From contig NZ_SBIW01000030.1 in NCBI RefSeq assembly GCF_004054195.1, forward strand, positions 59,103 to 123,102: a stretch of DNA of 64,000 bases. The letters run 5' to 3'. The notes below the pieces were generated by a model. That model had not been told where the DNA came from, ran no database searches, and saw only the letters and a program-made list of their open reading frames with translations. Positions 59,889-64,000 of this stretch are shown here, in pieces (positions within the stretch are counted from its first letter, which is position 1; every line of letters starts with the position of its first letter). A program made the translations under genes and the position numbers. Source of the DNA: Mucilaginibacter gilvus (GTDB lineage: Bacteria > Bacteroidota > Bacteroidia > Sphingobacteriales > Sphingobacteriaceae).

Positions 59889-61784
59889 ATGTCTGATTCT
59901 ATTTCAATTCTCCAATTCTGGTGGGTGTTGCCGCTTGTTGCCGCCCTTTTTATGTACAAATTTGTACTGCAGGTTTTTTTCGGTATGATCATCGTGCCTG
60001 ATGACCGTATTGGTTTGGTTGTTAAGAAATTTACCCTCTATGGGGACAAGCGGCTGCCGGATGGCCGTATCATCGCTGTAAATGGCGAAGCCGGTATGCA
60101 GGGCAAACCGCTTGCCCCGGGTTTGTACTGGCGCATGTGGCCATGGCAGTATACCATCACCATGGGCCAGTTTACCGTTATCCCGCAGGATAAATTGGGG
60201 CTGGTAAAAGCAAAGGATGGCGCTCCGATGGATACCGGCCGTGTGCTGGGTAAACCGGTGCCCTGCGACAAGTTTCAGGATTCCCAGGCCTTTTTAGAAA
60301 ACAACGGGCAAAAAGGCCCGCAGGCCGCGTTCTTAACGCCGGGTAGTTACCGTATCAACACCTTCCTGTTCGAGATAGACATGGTTCCAATCACCCGGAT
60401 CCAGGAAAACAAGGTAGGTATTGTAACCACACTGGATGGTGAACCGCTGGAAAAAGGCGACATCGCCGGTGGCTCGGTTGCGGGGCACCGTAACTATCAG
60501 GACCCAATGGCCTTTATACAGGCCGGCGGCCGCAAAGGTTTGCAGGAAGACGTTATCCTGGCCGGTACCTATTACCTTAACCCATGGTTTGCCGTGGTAG
60601 AACAGGTAGAGATGATCCACATCCATATAGGTTATGTGGGCGTAGTGAACTCCTTTGTGGGCCCCGAAGGTAAAGACACCAGCGGCGTGGGCTTTACCCA
60701 TGGTAACATTGTGAAGAAATACGATAAAGGTGTTTGGGACGAACCTTTAGACCCGGGTAAACACCCGGTGAACATCTACACGCACTCGGTAGAAATTGTA
60801 CCTACGACCAATATTGTGCTCAACTGGGCAAACAGCCGTACCGAATCTCACGAGTTGGATAAAAATCTGTCTACCATCAGCGTGCGTTCTCACGATGGTT
60901 TTACGTTCAATTTGGACGTATCGCAGATCATCCACATCCCGCGTAACGATGCACCAAAGGTTATCGCACGTTTTGGTAATATGAAAAACCTGGTTTCGCA
61001 AGTGCTGGAACCTACCATTGCCAACTACTTCCGTAACTCGGCACAAAAAAGTGGCGTGATAGAGTTCTTAACCAACCGGTCCGACAGGCAGGAAGATGCC
61101 CGCGCGCAAATAAGCAAAGTACTGGGCGAGTATAACGTAGAAGGTGTGGACACCTTAATAGGTGACATTGTGCCGCCGGAAGCACTGATGAAAACCCTTA
61201 CCGACCGTAAAATAGCCGAGCAGGAACGCGTTACTTACGAAATTCAAAAAAGCGCCCAGATAGAGCGTAAGGAATTTGAAAGCGCTAAAGCCGGTGCAGA
61301 TATGCAGCCGGAGGTTGTAAAATCAACCCGCCAGGTAGAGATAAACACCCAGATGGCTGCCTCTAAAGTGGCTGCTGCGAGGGGTGATGCCGAATCGAGA
61401 GTGATTAACGCTAAAGCGGACGCGGAAAATAAAACCATTATTGCCCGTGCAGATGCCGAAGCCAAAACCATTAACGCCAAAGCCGATGCTGCCGCTACCG
61501 AAGTAAACGGTAATGCCGATGCCGGTAAAATTAAAGCGATAGGTTTGGCCGAAGCCGAGGTTACCAAACAAAAAACCGAAGCCATGGGTACCGAACAATA
61601 CGCCATAGTGCGTGTAGCCGAAACCCTGGCCATGAACGGCATCAAATTAGTGCCAGAGATACTGATAAACGGCCAAAACGGCGGTGGTAACGGTATGATA
61701 GATGCGTTGATAGGTAACGAAATGCTTAAAAAGCTGCAACGCGAAGCCAAGATAGATGTTACACCCAGCAAGGATGCGGAATAA
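59889..61784 (+). CDS. SPFH-domain membrane protein
   Basis: A 631-residue protein with an N-terminal membrane helix (about 8-30, QFWWVLPLVAALFMYKFVLQVF). A beta-rich region with repeated NKVGIV/DKLGLV-type strands (35-250) is followed by an SPFH/band-7 domain (about 270-430) and a long Ala/Glu-rich coiled coil with repeats of INAKADAE-like units (490-570). SPFH proteins form ring-shaped membrane scaffolds. The start is the ATG at 59889, after which the membrane helix begins at once. It stands alone with its own terminator. Confidence 0.88.
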   Translation: MSDSISILQFWWVLPLVAALFMYKFVLQVFFGMIIVPDDRIGLVVKKFTLYGDKRLPDGRIIAVNGEAGMQGKPLAPGLYWRMWPWQYTITMGQFTVIPQDKLGLVKAKDGAPMDTGRVLGKPVPCDKFQDSQAFLENNGQKGPQAAFLTPGSYRINTFLFEIDMVPITRIQENKVGIVTTLDGEPLEKGDIAGGSVAGHRNYQDPMAFIQAGGRKGLQEDVILAGTYYLNPWFAVVEQVEMIHIHIGYVGVVNSFVGPEGKDTSGVGFTHGNIVKKYDKGVWDEPLDPGKHPVNIYTHSVEIVPTTNIVLNWANSRTESHELDKNLSTISVRSHDGFTFNLDVSQIIHIPRNDAPKVIARFGNMKNLVSQVLEPTIANYFRNSAQKSGVIEFLTNRSDRQEDARAQISKVLGEYNVEGVDTLIGDIVPPEALMKTLTDRKIAEQERVTYEIQKSAQIERKEFESAKAGADMQPEVVKSTRQVEINTQMAASKVAAARGDAESRVINAKADAENKTIIARADAEAKTINAKADAAATEVNGNADAGKIKAIGLAEAEVTKQKTEAMGTEQYAIVRVAETLAMNGIKLVPEILINGQNGGGNGMIDALIGNEMLKKLQREAKIDVTPSKDAE

Positions 61785-61807
61785 TTAAAGCATTGTCGAG
61801 GCTCTTC

Positions 61808-61841
61808 AAAGGAGGCGCAGGGAACTGTGCCTCCTTTTTTG
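61808..61841 (+). terminator. Terminator of the SPFH gene
   Basis: Stem AAAGGAGGC-CAG / CTG-GCCTCCTTT with one mismatch, loop GGAA, then a T-run. It lies 24 bases after the stop. Confidence 0.9.
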
Positions 61842-61923
61842 ATTTAGAAGGCATGCCTATATATAAGGAGTAAATCGCCAATTTCAATCCACCACCGGGC
61901 AAATATCAATAACGATACACTCC

Positions 61924-62088
61924 TGTTATCTCGAACGAGCAGCGCATGATGGAGCGCAGGCGCGAGGAGAGAACTTGTACGCCCTGCTGTTGCACTAATG
62001 CATGATCGCTTTGCATAGCCGGGATGCACGGCGTATAGGTTCTCTCCTCGCCTAGCCCATAGCTCCCCGCTGCTCGTTCGAGATGACA
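61924..62088. repeat. REP family D pair (long arms)
   Basis: Arm 1 from 61924 (TGTTATCTCGAACGAGCAGCG ... CGCGAGGAGAGAAC ... GTACGCC) and its inverted partner (GGCGTATAGGTTCTCTCCTCG ... TGCTCGTTCGAGATGACA) to 62088, each about 60 bases, about 45 bases apart. A single family A arm follows at 62127-62155. The 61842-62136 interval has no gene. Confidence 0.85.
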
Positions 62089-62126
62089 TAGTTTTTTATT
62101 GCGGTTGCACCACCCGGCAAATCAAA

Positions 62127-62155
62127 AGCTCCCCCTTCAGGGGGTTGGGGGGCTC
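62127..62155 (-). repeat. REP family A copy at the end of the RsmF-like gene
   Basis: Core CCCCCTTCAGGGGG followed by TTGGGGGGC. The gene's last codons (Ser-Pro-Pro-Thr-Pro) and the TGA stop at 62137-62139 lie inside it, in the same phase as in mqnB. Confidence 0.85.
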
Positions 62156-63525
62156 GCCTGCTGTGTCATTATCCTTATCTCCTTCGGGTAATAATTGTTT
62201 ATCCTGTTTGGCAGCAACTTGGCCCAACCCAGGGCAAGGCCTTCATATTCCATCAGGCTCCAGCCTTTAGCGTTTATGGTGATATCTATATTATCGCGGC
62301 GAAGGTATTGTATGGCCTGTTCCTTATTTAAAGGAGTAGATAAAACCGCATCCTTATTAATAGCAAGGCTTAGGGCCAGTTCATGGTCGGGGATCAAATC
62401 CCGCCCGGCGAGCTTACCAATTCGCACGCCCGATTTTTTGATGTAGAGTTGCCTGTGCAGCATATTCAGGCTTTCCTTGTGTTCGCGGTTAATGGCCAGC
62501 CAGTCGTCGGAAACTTTAAAATAGTAAAAATCGTCAGGTTCGTTCACGTAGCCACGTACAATATCCAGTTCGGCTGCTGCAAGTTTCTGGTGCGCATTGT
62601 TTTTATAATTGCTTACACCGCCGGTGCTTTCCTTTTTGCGCAGGCAGGCGGCAAACAAACCCTCGCCCAAAACCTTACCGGGGTAAAAGCGGTAGCCCCA
62701 TGCCTTTTGCAATGGCGATTCGGTTTCAACAATTCCCCACTCCTTATATATGGGTATCCGGATGCTCTCCATGCTAAATTCGGCACAGAGCCAATCCAGT
62801 ATATCCTCATTCTCCTGGTGCGAATAACTGCACGTACTATATATAAGGTATCCATCCTCGTTTATGGCGGGGTAAATATCGGCCAGGATGCGTTCCTGCC
62901 GCTGGTGGCAAAGGTTTACGTTGCCCTCGCTCCATTCGTTCATGGCGGCAGGGTCTTTACGGAACATGCCCGAGCCCGAGCAGGGAGCATCTACCAGTAC
63001 CACGTCAAAAAAACCTTTCAATGAAGTAAAATCCCGTGGGTCGTTATTGGTAACTATCGTGTTGGTTGTTCCCCAGCGGCTCAGGTTATCCGTTAATATA
63101 GGTACGCGCGTTTTAATGATCTCGTTCGCCACCAGCAGGTCGGTACTTTGCAAAGCCGAATTAAGCAACGTGCTTTTACCACCCGGGGCAGCGCAAAGGT
63201 CTAATACCTTAATAGGGTCTTCCTTTTCGGGGCGGATGGTTTTCAGGATATGATCAATAAACATAGATGATGCTTCCTGTACATAATAAGCACCCGCGTG
63301 GAACGATGGATCGAAAGTAAAAGAAGGGCGGGTATTTAGGTAATAGCCATCTGCGCACCAGGGCACTTGTTTATCGGTTTTTATGCCCGAGGGCTTAAAA
63401 GGGTTTATTCTTATTGAGGTAATTGATGCCCCTGATTGATGCGCGTCAACAAAATTCTGCTTATCAAAGCCTGGTTCGGCATTTAATTGCTCTAAAAAAT
63501 GCGGCGGAAAAGAAGGTGTGTCCAT
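62137..63525 (-). CDS. RsmF/NOL1-Nop2-Sun-type RNA m5C methyltransferase
   Basis: A 462-residue SAM-dependent rRNA cytosine methyltransferase. The S-adenosylmethionine site is VLDLCAAPGGKSTLL. The two active-site cysteines are in DAPCSGSGMFR and YSTCSYS. The C-terminal part has an RNA-binding PUA-like domain (about 300-455), as in RsmF. The C-terminal PPTP is encoded by a REP arm. I begin at the ATG at 63525; a longer frame to 63657 has no family similarity, and a -7 box lies just upstream of 63525. Confidence 0.92.
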   Translation of the reverse strand: MDTPSFPPHFLEQLNAEPGFDKQNFVDAHQSGASITSIRINPFKPSGIKTDKQVPWCADGYYLNTRPSFTFDPSFHAGAYYVQEASSMFIDHILKTIRPEKEDPIKVLDLCAAPGGKSTLLNSALQSTDLLVANEIIKTRVPILTDNLSRWGTTNTIVTNNDPRDFTSLKGFFDVVLVDAPCSGSGMFRKDPAAMNEWSEGNVNLCHQRQERILADIYPAINEDGYLIYSTCSYSHQENEDILDWLCAEFSMESIRIPIYKEWGIVETESPLQKAWGYRFYPGKVLGEGLFAACLRKKESTGGVSNYKNNAHQKLAAAELDIVRGYVNEPDDFYYFKVSDDWLAINREHKESLNMLHRQLYIKKSGVRIGKLAGRDLIPDHELALSLAINKDAVLSTPLNKEQAIQYLRRDNIDITINAKGWSLMEYEGLALGWAKLLPNRINNYYPKEIRIMTQQASPPTP

Positions 63526-63533
63526 ATCTATTT

Positions 63534-63541
63534 CAAACTTA
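63534..63541 (-). promoter_or_regulatory. Putative -7 box of the RsmF-like gene
   Basis: TAAGTTTG on the minus strand, 8 bases before the ATG at 63525. Confidence 0.45.
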
Positions 63542-63743
63542 CGGAAAAAAAATCGCGCCCATTTTGTGTTTTTGGGCAGAATTGTTTGTCGCGTACAAGT
63601 TAATCCACAAGCTTTGCAAACAGGAATAACAAGTAGTGAAGGTTGGATATTAGCCACACCGGAGTTGTTGGGTGCAATTTGTTCAATGGCTTATATTTAG
63701 TTTTCAGGTAGTTATGCGATTGTTTTAATTATTTGAAAATTCT

Positions 63744-63776
63744 TTTGGGTAGAGAGCGCGTTTCTCCTTACATTTG
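63744..63776 (+). promoter_or_regulatory. Tandem promoter 1 (right edge)
   Basis: TTTG and TACATTTG with 21 bases between: full Bacteroidota consensus. Confidence 0.6.
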
Positions 63777-63855
63777 TATCCGCTCAAACGAAAGGGGCGT
63801 TGTTTTTTGAATATCCGGCAGATAGAAAAAAGTTAAAGAAAAGTGAATATCTCAC

Positions 63856-63886
63856 TTGACAAAAGCCAAAATAATCTGCACTTTTG
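63856..63886 (+). promoter_or_regulatory. Tandem promoter 2 (right edge)
   Basis: TTG and CACTTTTG (one mismatch to TAnnTTTG) with 20 bases between, followed by GCAGCCC. Confidence 0.5.
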
Positions 63887-63959
63887 CAGCCCGCCAAATC
63901 GGAAACGAGGATTGTGGAAAAAGGTTAAAAAGCGAGCTTAAGAAATTTAGAAAATAAAG

Positions 63960-63990
63960 TTTGCGAATAACAAAAAGGTTTTTACCTTTG
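63960..63990 (+). promoter_or_regulatory. Tandem promoter 3 (right edge)
   Basis: TTTG and TACCTTTG with 19 bases between, exact in both boxes, followed by GCAGTCCC at the window end. An A-rich stretch lies between the boxes. Confidence 0.7.
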
Positions 63991-64000
63991 CAGTCCCAAA

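Larger units (their letters stand above)
63542..64000. other. Promoter region at the right edge with three tandem promoters
   Basis: No gene supported in this stretch. On the plus strand three promoter-like sites follow each other: TTTG 63744-63747 with TACATTTG 63769-63776 (21-base spacer), TTG 63856-63858 with CACTTTTG 63879-63886 (20), and TTTG 63960-63963 with TACCTTTG 63983-63990 (19). The last two are followed by similar GCAGCCC / GCAGTCC starts. They point out of the window. Confidence 0.6.

Noticed and set aside
63526..63657. N-terminal extension of the RsmF-like protein containing four cysteines
   Set aside because: The extension has no similarity to the methyltransferase family, and a -7 box lies directly before the ATG at 63525. 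A zinc-binding extension is possible but not supported.
1..64000. CRISPR array, prophage, integrative element or tRNA genes
   Set aside because: No regularly spaced direct repeats with unique spacers, no integrase, phage or transposase genes, and no cloverleaf sequence that I could recognise in the intergenic regions.

Overview
The window looks like a chromosomal segment of a Bacteroidota bacterium, most likely from the Sphingobacteriaceae (Mucilaginibacter/Pedobacter-like). Four things point there: promoters of the TTTG-N19..21-TAnnTTTG type and few Shine-Dalgarno sequences, many TTG starts, SusC-like and DUF4142/DUF5117/DUF4369-type proteins, and the gene set (futalosine menaquinone pathway, b-type SdhCAB, fused branched-chain E1 alpha/beta). 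This placement is inference from content; no rRNA or tRNA gene lies in the window. I saw no prophage, insertion sequence, CRISPR array or conjugative module.

Layout. 1-4268: a partial ECF sigma factor, an NAD-salvage pair (pnuC plus a NadR-like kinase) and an M13 lipoprotein peptidase. 4849-7279: an acyl-CoA dehydrogenase and a secreted thioredoxin-fold protein. 7288-11238: tandem repeats, menaquinone genes mqnD and mqnB, then a pterin pair (PTPS/QueD-like and folE) and fabD. 11309-19732: a very large NtrY-like sensor kinase converging on mutY-ssb, then HU, a TPR protein, a 29-residue basic ribosomal-type protein and RNase G. 19810-22458: two orphan genes and radA. 22562-34287: SpoIIE-type phosphatase, GT2 glycosyltransferase plus flippase-like protein, SNF2 helicase, dapF, HtrA protease, pdeM nuclease and a thioredoxin-fold lipoprotein without cysteines. 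34392-42235: a 1220-residue VIT/vWA/SusC-plug/TPR protein and sdhCAB. 42591-51465: redox lipoprotein, dehydrogenase, metzincin-like protease, DUF4142 protein, gcvH-vanZ-small lipoprotein, feoAB and a SprT-like protein. 51605-63525: fused E1 dehydrogenase, DUF4198 protein, DHFR-like plus lutB, rimM-rpsP, a PAS sensor ending at its histidine domain, an SPFH membrane protein and an RsmF-like methyltransferase. The right edge carries three tandem strong promoters for something outside the window.

How the genes fit together. The SdhCAB type (diheme-type succinate:quinone reductase) fits a menaquinone respiratory chain, and mqnB/mqnD supply steps of menaquinone synthesis. Branched-chain E1, acyl-CoA dehydrogenase and GcvH are linked to amino- and fatty-acid catabolism. 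radA, mutY, ssb and pdeM are genome maintenance.

The most unusual feature of the window is its load of short palindromic repeats of several unrelated families, often in facing pairs (REPIN-like). They lie between genes and also inside or at the ends of genes. One full pair is read in frame within radA. The same repeat supplies the last four codons and the stop of both mqnB and the RsmF-like gene, forms the end of pnuC, and ends 3 bases before the mqnD start. Another appears to give the -33 box of the pdeM promoter. The second highlight is the VIT/vWA protein, which contains a carboxypeptidase-regulatory domain and a SusC-like plug but no outer-membrane barrel.
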